Source: Monarcha castaneiventris obscurior
Lineage: Eukaryota > Chordata > Aves > Passeriformes > Monarchidae
Length of the DNA stretch: 64,000 nucleotides
Direction of reading: 5' to 3'
Assembly: GCA_026261815.1 (NCBI GenBank)
Contig: JAMPIT010000484.1
Coordinates: forward strand, 15,784,501 to 15,848,500
This document shows, in pieces, positions 27,540 through 39,900 of the stretch. The notes under the pieces are model-generated. The model worked only from the letters and a program-made list of their open reading frames with translations, had not been told where the DNA came from and ran no database searches. Position 1 is the first letter of the stretch. Every line of letters begins with the position of its first letter. A program made the translations under genes and the position numbers.

Positions 27540-28680
27540 TAAGGACACATGTATAAACAGAACATATGGAGGAAGAGGCAACACAATGTTTCTAGAAGAA
27601 AATCACGACTCGTGAGCTATGAGAGATCTTGGAAAGAGTCACAGGCATATGGACAAGATGTATCTGCTTGATATAGCATTGTTGGCTTTCCATAAGGCTT
27701 CTGATCACACATACCAGAGAAATTTCTCATTAAATAATCTGTGAGGGACAGAAGTGTGCAAGTTAAATTGGTTAAATGTTCACAAATGAATGACACAAAA
27801 ATATATCCACCATCTCATACAAAAATAAATTCACCACCCAACCCAGGAAGCCTCCAGTGTGGCCCCACTGCTCAAGCAGCAATCATGTAGAGATCATACA
27901 TCGTGTAGATTTCTGCTAAAGGCTAAACTGTTCAACATATTCACAAATCATCTGCAAAAGGGGTGAATACCAAAATGAGAAAGTCTGCTTATGCTGAGAA
28001 AGCACTTATAATAATAAAAATACAACTTGTCTGCAGAGAGTTGTGGAGGGTTCTGACAGTGCTGACTGATAGAAGAGCAGACAAAACTACACTTACAAAT
28101 TCAAAGTAGTGCATGCAGAGAAAGATGATCCTAACTTTATACACAGAGTGATTGACTTGGAAACTATTACCTGGGAATGAGATTTTGAAGTCGCAATCTA
28201 CACTTCTGTGAACACCTTGACTCAGACTTCATTAGCACTTAAAAAAAATCAAATCAAATACTAGGAATTATTAACAAAGAATAAGCATGCTCTAAACTGA
28301 ATATATCAGTACTACATCTGGAAAAGAGGCAGATAAGAGTATGATGAAGATTTTTAAGATATTAGAAGACAGGGGAAAGTTAGATAGGAAAAAAGTGTTC
28401 AATAACTCTCATAATACAAGAGCTATAGGATGTCAAATGAAACTGCAATATGTAATTACATTGTAGAACTCATTCCCTTAGGATATAAAAATTTACAAAG
28501 GTTCAGAAATGAAGTGGATCACTGGAATAGTGAGGAAAGTGTTATTATGTGCTTCTCCTGCTCTGAAGCATTTTCCTAGGCACCTGCCTAAGCATTGCTA
28601 CAAAGAGGACCCAGGTATGGAAAACAGTCTGAATTGGGCTGTACTGGGCCAAACAAGAACACTACATCCTACTTCACAAC
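27540..28680 (+). mobile_element. ancient CR1/L3-type LINE remnant
   Basis: A collinear, badly eroded match to old amniote CR1 (L3-like) elements. The reverse-transcriptase region is seen as GGCTTTCCATAAGGCTTCTG (about 27,683). The distal part follows as GTGCATGCAGAGAAAGATGA (28,110), AACACCTTGACTCAG (28,212), TCAAATACTAGGAATTATTA (28,253), CTCTCATAATACAAGAGCTA with GGATGTCAAATGAAACTGCA (28,407-28,450) and TGTAGAACTCATTCCCTTAG (28,462). The 3' UTR-like GTGCTTCTCCTGCTCTGAAG sits near 28,549. Many indels and stops break the frame, so it is long dead. The exact ends are approximate. Confidence 0.7.
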
Positions 28681-31600
28681 ACGTGGGAATTGCATTCTGC
28701 AAGGGACTTAACTCACGTGAAGCACTACAGGATACTCTGAGCAGTTTACAAGAAATCAGAAAACAAGCCTAGACAACACAGTTTTCAGCATTCTTCATAA
28801 CACGATGTTGTTTTCAACCTTTGCACCACAAGGACAGCAAGAAAGAAATTACTCAGCAGACCCTGCCCAACTCTAAATCACACAGCCACAAACTCCCAGA
28901 GAAACAATGTGCACATAGAAGCTGTAATGGTTTCCTCTAGTTTTAGGAAAGGAGATTAAGATATTAACTATAATGAAAACAGAACAATAAAGGCAAGAGC
29001 AAGAAACTTTATCTCAGTCCAGAACCATTAGAGATCTAAACCTAGGAGAAAATAGCCCATCAACTCCAGGGTTTATGATTTTCCACATCAGATTTTTCCT
29101 TCTAACAAGTACTAAGAACATTCCTTGTTTTGTTTGTATTTATTGCTCTCTAAATATATAGAAAAATGCTGCTGTTGAATTACTAGAGAACTACTTTTCC
29201 AGGATTAACGTTGAAACAACAAACACGTTCTCAGCCTTACTTCAACTCTGGAGCCAGAAATAGTACCAGCAGCTTTGATACCACAGAAGTCTATAGGAGA
29301 TATTGCTATGAACTTATAACATCTTGTTTATGCCATTTATGTTTCATTTATATTATATTCCAGTGAAATCAAATCAAACCAACTCAAAGTAACAATCTGC
29401 CTACAAAAGAAAAGTGTCCAGAGTCAGGTGGTCCAATGTCACTACTTGGTAATCAGGGAAACTAAGGCAAGAGAACAAGTATTTGGTTACTGACTATATA
29501 CTAGAATGAGTAATATAACCTTATTTCTGTATTTAATAGCAAACATTACTCTCTGCAAAGCAGCCACATATCTTCCCAGCCAAGGGAAAAGGCTCCTTTC
29601 TTCTGGATTTGATGCTTTGAGTTGGTCAAGTTGGATTACGTACACCAAAGACAAAGGCGCAGAGCAATAAAACCAGTGATTCAGACAACTTGTGATTTAT
29701 TTCTGCTTCCACCACTGCCCTGCTGCTTTGCCTTGAGCATTAATTTCACCTCACGCAGCTGAACATCATGTCCCATCCTTTGGCTCTACATGGTGCCCCT
29801 GAGTGGGCTGTAAGCTCTGCTGGGTCGAGGATTGTGTTTTCACACTCTGCAGCACCACTACTTCCCACAGCTGGGTCTCTGGTGCTGTGAAAGCCCCTTG
29901 GCCCCTGTCCAGGACAAATAGGACATGAGAGGATCCCTTCATGTGTGCAGAGGGAGGAAAATAAGGTAATGGGCCAGGGAGTAAAGGTAAACAAAAAAAT
30001 CCTCTTCGTTACACATGTGGAATGTTCCTGACACAGATAAAACATCCCACCTGCAGGAGAAAGACTGTCCAAGAATAGCACACAGAGGAAATTTGGATGG
30101 TTGTGTCACCACTGGGGTGTTACCAGGCAGGGGCCACTGGAAGCACAAACCATTCTGTCAACACTACACCACATGGCAGGGTGAGTGTGAAGGTCACTGA
30201 ACACTCCTTGAATTCTCCCCCACTCCTGAAACACCTGGACTAAATAACTGCCTCTGAAAGAAAACCAGTTATTCACTACCAATTCAGCTTCCCTGTTCTG
30301 CAGGGGAATATGGGATGCTCTCAGGACAGATCACAGTACAGAAGAAAATAAGACTAAGGAGTTCCAAGCTTGAGGCATTTGCAGGACAGGCAGGAAGAAG
30401 GTGAAGCAGAGTTGGTGTACTCCTGGCCAGTCAACTAACTTCTTATTTCAACATAAAGAACACAGTGGAGAGTTTTAATTATTTGGGAAAGGTCAGCTTC
30501 CAGTCATACCCTTATAAACCTAAGGAGACATTAACACAAGGCACCTCCGAGAACTTTGCCTGTGAGTAGAATGGACACTCCTTTTAGTGTGTTTGAGATG
30601 TCATGAGCAGCAAGTCAGAGACATACAAAGTAGGAGCCACCCCACTGGATATATTTTTTTTAAAAAAAAAGCACTTTCTGCAATTAATTTGAGCAGCCAA
30701 CTGTAAGATGGCTTTCAGCTAGAAATATCTTTTAAATTAGAAGCCACAGAAGACTATTTACAAACATTCATTATTTATTTACAGACACTCGGCAAATGGA
30801 GGCTTCTCCCTAAAAAATTTGACAGAAAGTTAAAAGAATAGCACAATTTTCTGTGATGAGCATATCAGACACTTGGGATGTTAAAATGTATTCCAGGCTA
30901 GAATAAAAGTAGCACATGAAGAGTCATGGGTCAGCTAACTGGAAGGCATGTGCATCAATGCCCCAAGTCCCATCATTAAGTACACACTGTAGCCAGGAAT
31001 TAAGGTAATATTCTTTCAAAAAAACTTCAGATTGCTCCTTTTGAATTCTTTTCAAACAAACTCATAAGTGTAAAAAGTCAGTTCATTAGGAAAAGTGGGT
31101 CTTTACATTAGGAATGTTCAAGATTTCAATAGAGAAGGCCCTGGCAGGAATAGCCCTGGTGGATGGTTTTAAACAGAACACAGAGAGAGGGGGAAAAAAA
31201 AAAAAGCCATTAACAGCTCCAGGGTCTTCCAGCACATTCTCCTATAAAAATGCTGAAAAATAAGCACATGGAAAGAAACATGAAAATGCTCACAAAGTCC
31301 ATGCTAGTCTCATGTCAAGAATAAGAGAGAGATTCATTGGAGATCTGGATTTTCCTGAATCATTGAAGTCAGCCTTAGTAGAGCATGGTTTTGTTTCTTT
31401 TTCAAATTTAATAGGTTTCTGACAGACAGCCTCAGGAAACCTTCTATAAAAAGTCAGAACTTTGATTACATTACTGTCAACATTTTGGGTTTAAAGACAG
31501 ATGTGGGAGCTCACTCAACCTTGCCACAAACACATACCTCAATTTAAACTGCACTGTCAACATTGCAATACTGCTTTTAAAAAGCAGCACACCAACAGGA

Positions 31601-33519
31601 TAACTTTTTGATCTCTAAGATACATTTATATATACACACAGGATTTTAAAGTCCACATCCACTTTAATTCAAAGACATTTTTGGGACTTCAGTAGGAGCA
31701 AGATCAGATAAAACTAGCATACAATCAAGGTGTGTGTGATTACACCACTTAGTGCTTCTTTCCAGCTGTAGATTTATGCTACAGTGAGAGATGAAACAAT
31801 CCCCTTTAACACACTCTAGAACCAAAGCTACAGTGTGACTCTGCCTGTTCTCAGCAGCTCAAAGAAAAGGACATCCAGAAACCAAACTAAAACCAAGAGA
31901 CTTGTATTTGCAGTTTGCAGACTCCCCTCTAAAGAGGTCAGAGAATGCCTTTAATTTGGGTGTCTAACTAACTTCTGAGTGCTCAGACTGCAGCACTCTA
32001 ATCCTGTATCTCAAGTCAATTTACTTAAGGGCATTAAATGCTTTGAAAGAAAGATATTTATACCAACAGATTTATCACTGCCCCGTGCTTTATGCCAGCC
32101 TGTGTGAAGAAATGAACACTTTATGTGTGTGATGTAAACAGCTACTGAAGTGAGACCACTCCTATTTTGCCTGTACCACCAAGACAGCCACAGATAATTT
32201 TTAAATCAAGTCCTTGTGTCCACACAAGCAGACACCACAGGTGCTTGCTTCTTGCTCAGCACCCATTTCCACAGTAAGCATTTCAGCACCATCCCTGCAT
32301 CCCAGCATAGATAAAATTATGTACAGAGCTTCTGGCACAGCTAAAACCAGCACAGAGCAGAAATAAAACAATGGGATTTCAGAGAGAGTTTCCCACACTC
32401 TGGTCTACCTCAGTGAATTAAATCTGCTCCTCATTGTTCAAAAGGATATCACCACACCCACAGGAGCCCGAGGTCATTTGGGATGCCAGGGGAAAAGCAC
32501 ATTTTCAACATCTGCAATAACTGTGACTTTGAAGCTTGATATGCATTGGTCATCTCCACATTGGAAGACCTTTCCCATGCAGCACAACATCCCAAACACA
32601 CAAGGCAATGGCAATAAGAGTTAACATCAGGCCAACCTCACAGCACCACAGGATTGGCCACCACTCTTCACAACGTGCTACAGTTCACAAATGTTTGCTT
32701 TGTGTGCTGTAAATTTAAACATACTTTGCTTTCCCCACCTCAACAGTATCAGATTTTAGATTATTTACTGATATTTTTTAAGCAATGGAGGAGCAAACCT
32801 GTGTATTATACATATGGACTGCCTCTGAAACAGTACTTAAACCTGAAGAGAAAAATCTACTTCTAGAAGTAACTGTTTTACACAAAGCATCTCTTTTCCT
32901 CCCTTACCTCCCTTTCCCTGCAGCTCACACCTTCCAATTCTCCTAAAATGAATACATATAGAATGGATAAAGCAGTTGAATTCATTAACATTTAAGTTTG
33001 TTCTTCCAGATAGTTATGCCTTATATAGAATAGGCAACAAAGTCAGAGTATTTCAAATACAAACTGCTGCAAGCCCAAGAGCCCTTTTTATTTTGAGAAC
33101 AGTGCAATATGCAAATATGGCACTGCAAAGGACTCCACTTCAGTAAAAACTCATCACCATGTGTCAAATCAAAGCTTTTCTCCTCCTCATCCTCTCAGTA
33201 TGAGCATTCTTCATGTGAACCTGTGATCTTGCTAGAATATCTTGCATTTTTTTTACAATAATGGGTGAAAGTTATATAAATGCACTTGAAAGCTGAATAA
33301 AGTCTTGTAAGACACAATTAGAGCTGCCAGTGTTTGCAATGCCCAAAATCCATTGAATCATCAAAACGACCTTCCAATTTGGTGACGTTATTCCTTCACC
33401 TTCCCACACTGCATTTCACATTAAGTCTATTAAGTGCTTACTTTTGTGTGGGTTTTTGTAGGACATGAGGGAATCAAGGAGTTATGTCTAAAATTTCATA
33501 CTGGGAGGTTGATAACAGA
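28681..33519. other. gene-less AT-rich sequence
   Basis: Nothing beyond short A-runs (for example near 31,195-31,206) and scattered short open frames. No repeat family or exon was recognised. Confidence 0.65.
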
Positions 33520-33645
33520 ATCATCTGTAACTTGAAATAGAGATAAAATCCAAACCCTACTCTGGACTGCACTCTGACACAGACTTCCCAAGTACATCCA
33601 AATAAGTCATTTAACCTCTCTGCCCCATTTATGCCACCCACCAGG
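33520..33645 (+). mobile_element. possible MIR / CORE-SINE fragment
   Basis: The run AATAAGTCATTTAACCTCTC followed by TGCCCCATTTATGCC resembles the MIR stretch that reads AAGTCACTTAACCTCTCTG. The preceding 80 bp have the right spacing but are strongly diverged. Chance similarity is possible. Confidence 0.4.
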
Positions 33646-35468
33646 CATTTCAGTTCTGTTCTAATGCTGCAAGTTACTGACATTTAAAGGGAAAAAATCT
33701 GCATTACTGGAAACGTTCAAAGTTAAAAGTAGTCCTCCATCTTTCAATTCTCTGAAGAGCTACAAAGTCAGGACTGAAAAAGGGATTTTCTGGAAGCAGT
33801 CAAACGAGACCACTTCTACAGGTGAGATTTCTACAAATAAATGAGGTTTCTGGGGGAAAATAAAGTCCAAGCAAAGGAAGACACAAGACATTAGATGCAA
33901 CACATGTACTAAAGACTGCTGTAAAAACAGCAGCTCACCATGCTGCACCTCTGGAAAGTCACAATGGTGTTACCACGCAAGAAAGGCCACTCTGGGACCA
34001 GTTTTACCCACAACACACGTCCATAGTTCATTTACCTGATGAATCTAAATTGCACAGTCTGTCTCCTGTGATTTCAGCCTCCTTCAACTTATCCTGATTA
34101 GTCTTCCCAGCACTTCTTATTTAATGGTGCAGATTGGCAGCCCCTAACTCGAGGGGTTGGCAATAGTGTCGAGTCACTCAGTGTGTACCTGAGAGAAACA
34201 ATTAGACAGAGTCCTTTGGCACAAAGGCAGACACTGCTTGAAGTAAATACAGCAACAAAGGTACAGGAAAAAAACAAAGCCTATTGCTTTCATGTCAGTG
34301 TAATTGATGGCAGAAGCTCAGTCACTAGAATCCAACAGGTAATTTCAGCACGGACGGTGAAAATCTGCAGAAAAAGACAATATGTACCCAGCTACGCTTA
34401 CAGCACACGGGTTTATTTGCCAAAGAAATTTAGTGCTCCATAGCAACTGTCTAAAATAAGCTTGTATCACAGAAAATGCCAGCTTTTCCACTTGTAATTA
34501 TGGCACACCATTACTATTTTTAGTTTGATTTGATGAAGATCCCTCTATTTGTAGAAGGGACTGCTTTGACCAGTATCGCAGACACTTCTTTTTTCTGCAG
34601 GAGGTGAAAGGACTGTTTTAAAATAACCCTTTCACACGTAAGTAGACAAAATAATTGAAATACAAACTGATTAGATAAGACTACTAATTAACCCATTTGT
34701 CATCAACCCATCTGTTACTAACCAATTTGGTCAATACATTAAGAGCTGCCTCATTACATTTAGCACAGATTATGAGAAGTATGAAGCTTTAACTGTTTAA
34801 GCCAACAGAAAACCTTCCATCCTTGTGGAAAAGTTCCTAGTTGCCTAGAAAATCAATTAGCAGCACAGGCTGTTCAGTAGATCATTTACTCCATCTTTTG
34901 GCAGAACAAAGGAGTGCAATGCAATTGGGTTCCCTCTTCCTCTCCCACTCCACCAACTGCTGGGAACTCACAGTGCTGAAGATGCAAAAGGCCTCCTACC
35001 ATTGCTCTTCCCACAAGGGAAAGCTCATCACTGAATATCTTTCATTCAGAAAGTAACACTGGGTGCCAAATAGTGATGCCTTGCATAAAATGATGCTGCT
35101 TAAAAGCACCAAGTCTCAGCTAAGATCTTCATGTACAAGTGAACTGGTGGAGACTGGAAGTTTCCAGGCCCAAGAGGTCTCTGTTCGCACTGAAGTTGCC
35201 AATAGTTATTGCTACTTAATTAATTTGAATAAAAAGATCCATACCAAAAATAAGTCAGTCAGAACATCTTTAAAGCACCTTGAAAAGAAATGTAACTGAA
35301 GAAATACTTGGAGAAGCATGAAAATACTATGGCAGATGAAGAGCAGCCTCATTCATTAGTCACTGATAATATTTCCTTCCTACCAGGTTCTTTGGTAACA
35401 GACACAAAAATCCAAAACAATCCAAAGTCAAACCCACAGAATTCTTACAAATAAACATGTAGTGGTGG

Positions 35469-35484
35469 TTTTTTTTTTTTTTTT
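35469..35484. repeat. T16 homopolymer
   Basis: Sixteen T followed by CAGCTGTAG. It reads like a polypyrimidine tract plus CAG acceptor on the plus strand, but no open exon with coding character follows. Confidence 0.9.
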
Positions 35485-36911
35485 CAGCTGTAGAAAATAA
35501 ATAGAAGGTTGACAGAACAAGTAAACAATTAAAGACAGCATTTTGAATACATGCTTATGAACAGCTTTAAAACATGAAGGCAATACCCAGCTCTATGAAC
35601 ATCACAAAAGCTCTGCCCTGGAGAACCATGGAAGACAAAAAAACTATCTAAGGTAAGAATAACTCCTCTGTTATGGGAAATACTTCCATATAACTATTAA
35701 AATGACATTGCTATTATTTTTGCTGCTGTAATATGGCATTGCTTCAGGCATATGAGCATTATGTACAGTAATTTAACCCATGATTACAGGAAGCAGATAA
35801 ATGGGCTTACATGGAGCTATTTCCCAGTATTCCTCATTTAAAAAACACTTTTTTTTTTCCCCAGTTACTGTAAGACAAAAACATTAAGACAGTCTTATTC
35901 ACAAATCCATTAACGGAAATACAAAAAAATGTATGCTCCAGTAACAAGCTACATTTTTGGTGTGTTCTCACAACTCCCAATTCTCTCAAAGTAGCCTTAA
36001 ATTTGCAACACAAAAACCTGGAACAGAAATACTCAGGAGAGGAGCAGAAGCCACATGAATCAACTGAATTCCAATGCCAGCTTGATCCCTGACTGCACCT
36101 TACACTCCTGATAGGGAGTGAATTTGGGGAGCCCAAAATTTCACTAGGCTTTATCTGTAATTTTAAGAAAAAAAAACCAACAAAATTCTGTAGAGAAATT
36201 CTTCATTGACTGAAAACTGTTTACACAAGCACACCTTAGGGGAGAGGAAACACTTTGTACTTTGCAACTATAGATCAGATCACAGAAAGAGAAAAAAAAT
36301 GCAAAGCCTCACAGGTATTGCCAGTAAAGAGCAAAGCATACTTGTACAAATGAAGGTCACAAATAATAGCTTAGTTAAATCACTCAAATATGATTAAATT
36401 TTGAGTCAAATAAAAAAATTCTCTTCACACGAGAAATAAATGAGATAATTACAAGCAATCTAATAAACTCTTCATTACTATAAGTCAAGTATTAATTAAC
36501 AAAATTAATTTCACTTTTTTGTGTTGGAGGATACAACCAGTAAAATCTTGTTCAACAGGAGTAAAAGAGGATGCAGAACCTGGCAGAGAAACATCCAGAG
36601 AACAAGGGAATCCAATGGCTCAGTGCTAAGCAAACCAGCTACTGAAAGAGCAGCACTCAGAGAGGGAGGAAGAAAGAGGTACAGAAGGGGAAAGGGGGGA
36701 AAATAACAGAAAATAATAAACTGTCTGCAGGGTAATCAGGTTAAAGCCATTAAAACACCTCAACTCTGCTGAAACACAGCAGTTGGGACAAATGACCCAG
36801 AGATGGACAGAAAGGCAAGGAGATTTTCTCAAATTCCCCATTAAAGAAGTGCCTCCAGTTAGGGAAAGATCAACACAATTTCAAAGCATGCAGATGTCCA
36901 AGGGAAAGCCA

Positions 36912-36912
<1 letters not shown>

Positions 36913-36950
<38 letters not shown>
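36913..36950. repeat. (AC)19 microsatellite
   Basis: 38 bp of perfect AC repeats flanked by CCAG and GTGTTTTTC. It is the longest simple repeat in the window and is expected to vary in length between individuals. Confidence 0.97.
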
Positions 36951-36953
<3 letters not shown>

Positions 36954-39900
36954 TTTTTCAGTTTTTACTCTTAGGAAACATTGATTTTTATTTAAGAGGC
37001 TGAGCTGGCTCTTCATTATCCAGTGCCACTTGTTGATGCCATGTACGTCACAAAGCCTTTTCGCAGGTTACTTGGATTAAAAGGAAACACTGAGAGGAAA
37101 TTCTGCTCAGAATCAGAAAGTTGATCTGTTGACTGTGAGAAATATTTCTGTCATGCCTTAACTTTGCATTTTATTTCAAATTAGGAGCTCTGAGGGGCAA
37201 GTTTAATCAGAAAGTCTGACTGGCAACATCTGCCAAGACAATACATCCTTATGATGCCAGTGAATTATCCCTGTCCCTTTTAATTTGGGTTTAAGCGTTA
37301 AAACAATTTGGATAATATCTATAGCATGTTAAGACCCATAATCAGTAAATGGAAAAGGGAACAGATTTTTTCCATCACAGAGTTGCAGCTACACAATCTG
37401 CAGTATGTTCTGCATCTTTATGTCAGCTAATTTTACTGCCTCTCAAACATGAGGGCTTTGCTGTCACTTCCACAGAGATATCTGTTCTAGATAAATTTAA
37501 AAGAGGAGCAAATTAGAAAGCTACCATTTAGGAAAAATTCCTGTCAACTGCTGTGTTCTTACCATATGTAAACCATAGCCTGCTGACCTATCTCACCTCT
37601 TCCTCCTTTTTCCTGCCTTTCAGATTCCCACAGAGTCACAATCCCTTCCCATTCTTGCTCGTATTTAGCACATACCTGCCTGTACAATCATCTGTTGCTG
37701 TGTCACCAGCTGCAGTCTAAGCACACACAACCAAGGTAGGCATTCCAGAGCCAGTGTGCAAAATTAGGCTAAGGAGCAAGTTGGTTGCAGGTGCACAGGT
37801 CTCAGCCCAGCTCAACCAGGTCAGGTGCCTGAAAACCAGAATGAATCCAGCCCACTGACAGCTGAGCTGGTACCAGGACTGGGCCAGCAACACCAGCTTT
37901 AGTTTGGCTGTTTTCTCAACTCAAACTCTGCTGTTTAGATGCAGGCTGAAAAATTCCAGCCCTGAAAGGGATACAGGTTTTTAAACTTTCAAGGTTTTTT
38001 TTTCCTCCTCAGCCCCTTTCCATGCTTTACTCACTTTTCTGATAAGGTAATTTTGTCACCTCTGTAGTGATGAAATGCCCCGATCAGAGATCAGGTTCTA
38101 GTTGCTTTATCTGCAAAGTCACCCACATGCTGCAATAGTTCAATCACTTGGAGTCACACCACCTCTCCACTTACTGCCTTGGGTTTGCCCTTCAGGAATA
38201 AGTTGAAAACAATTTCTCTGCCGAAATTCAGGTGCTTTTAAACAGATCTATGAGGATCTGAGCTGTTCTTATGAATGAAGTCCAAAGACTTTCGCATTTG
38301 TCTTCAAGCTTCCACCATTAACAAGCTGAGTCCACTCAATCTGGGGCTCCCTCAGAGAGAACACTCAGTTTTCCTGCCAGCAAAGCACCACAGCTTTGCA
38401 GGTTTGATTCTGCTCTTGCTTTTAAGAATGTAGCAGTAAGATGAAATAAGGAAAGAAGATTGGATAGATGATGCACTAAAGAGAGTAAGACACAACAGCA
38501 TTGCTAACATAGGAGAACTCACAGGGAAAAAAGTCACTTAATGTGGACTCACGAGAATTCCTCTAGTCCTGCATTAATCTCCATTGTTCCCTTTGCCAGC
38601 TCTCAGGCACCAATGTGTCTTCCAGACTCTTATATCGCTTTCTTGTGTTACTCATGAAGCCTGACAGCTCAGAATTTTGTAGATCTGGATTTCCATCTCA
38701 TGTTTGAATGTTTTTCCCACCTGAATACCCAGCTGCAGCTCTACCAAGTTGAGTGTGTTTAACTATTTTCACCATCTGTTTTCAAGTCCCTGTGCCATAA
38801 AACAAGACAAAAGAACAGCTGCCACCCACCTCCCCCAAACCCAAAGCAAGTGTGGTTTTCTTGTTCAGTTTTGCCCCTTACCACCCCTGCTTGCCTTCAC
38901 TATCATTCTATACCTGCTGTCAACACAGCTTTTCAAATAAAGAAAACAGACTCTTGTCTACTCCACAGATTCTCTGAAAACATGAAAAAGTTTGTAGTTG
39001 AATTTGAAGTTAAGGAATTTGTTTGTTCTCTAATACCCATAGAGAAAGAAGCCAAAGTATTAAGTCAGTTCAACAGCTCTTCAGTAGTTCTGATACAGCA
39101 ATAGTCCTGGTTTATGAATTTAAAAAAAAAAATTAAACAGAAGAAATCTGCTAGTGAGAAGAGGAATTATTAAATATTTTGGTATTTGCTCTCTACTTCT
39201 ACAACATAAATCATCCAAGAGTCACACCTTGAGAAAGAAAGAAACCCAAGAAAAATCAAATACTTACCAGGAGAGATACTTTTCATGTCAAATGCCCAAG
39301 TCATCAAATCAAAGTTCAGAAGAAATATTTTGGGTTGACAGCTTGAATTAAATGCTCAGCCATATATTCCATTCTTCTCTACATATATATAAATAGGAAG
39401 CACAGAGGAAATGCAATTGTGCAAAACAAGCTTTTTTAAGCATACAGATAGTGTCAGGATGATAAACCACATAAGCACAGAATTAAATCAAAGTTAATGG
39501 CCACTAGCTGGTATTTAACTTACTTTCATTTCTCTTTTCTTTTCATTTTTCCACCTAGCCTGCTCAGCTAATAAAATTGCCATTATAAGGGAGAAGCAAA
39601 GGCACGATTCAATGCTACATCAATTATTATGACTTTATTGTGACATACTGGCATTCAGCTGATCCCAGAAGGCTATACTGATGCCTTGGATGCAATTAAT
39701 TTTTGATTGATCTAACTCACTCTAATACTGCATGTAAAATGTTCATAGACATTTGAATAATTCTATTATATGTAGGAGATTACTGCACAGAGATCATTTG
39801 AAATTAATTGCCAAGTTATTTTAGTAAATGTAAAACACCATTCTAGTCCTATTGTGGTAACAGTTATGTAATTGCTTTACAAAGTAAACTAATGAAATAA

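Noticed and set aside
28509..28772. 87-codon plus frame
   Set aside because: It lies mostly in the 3' part of the eroded CR1/L3 element.
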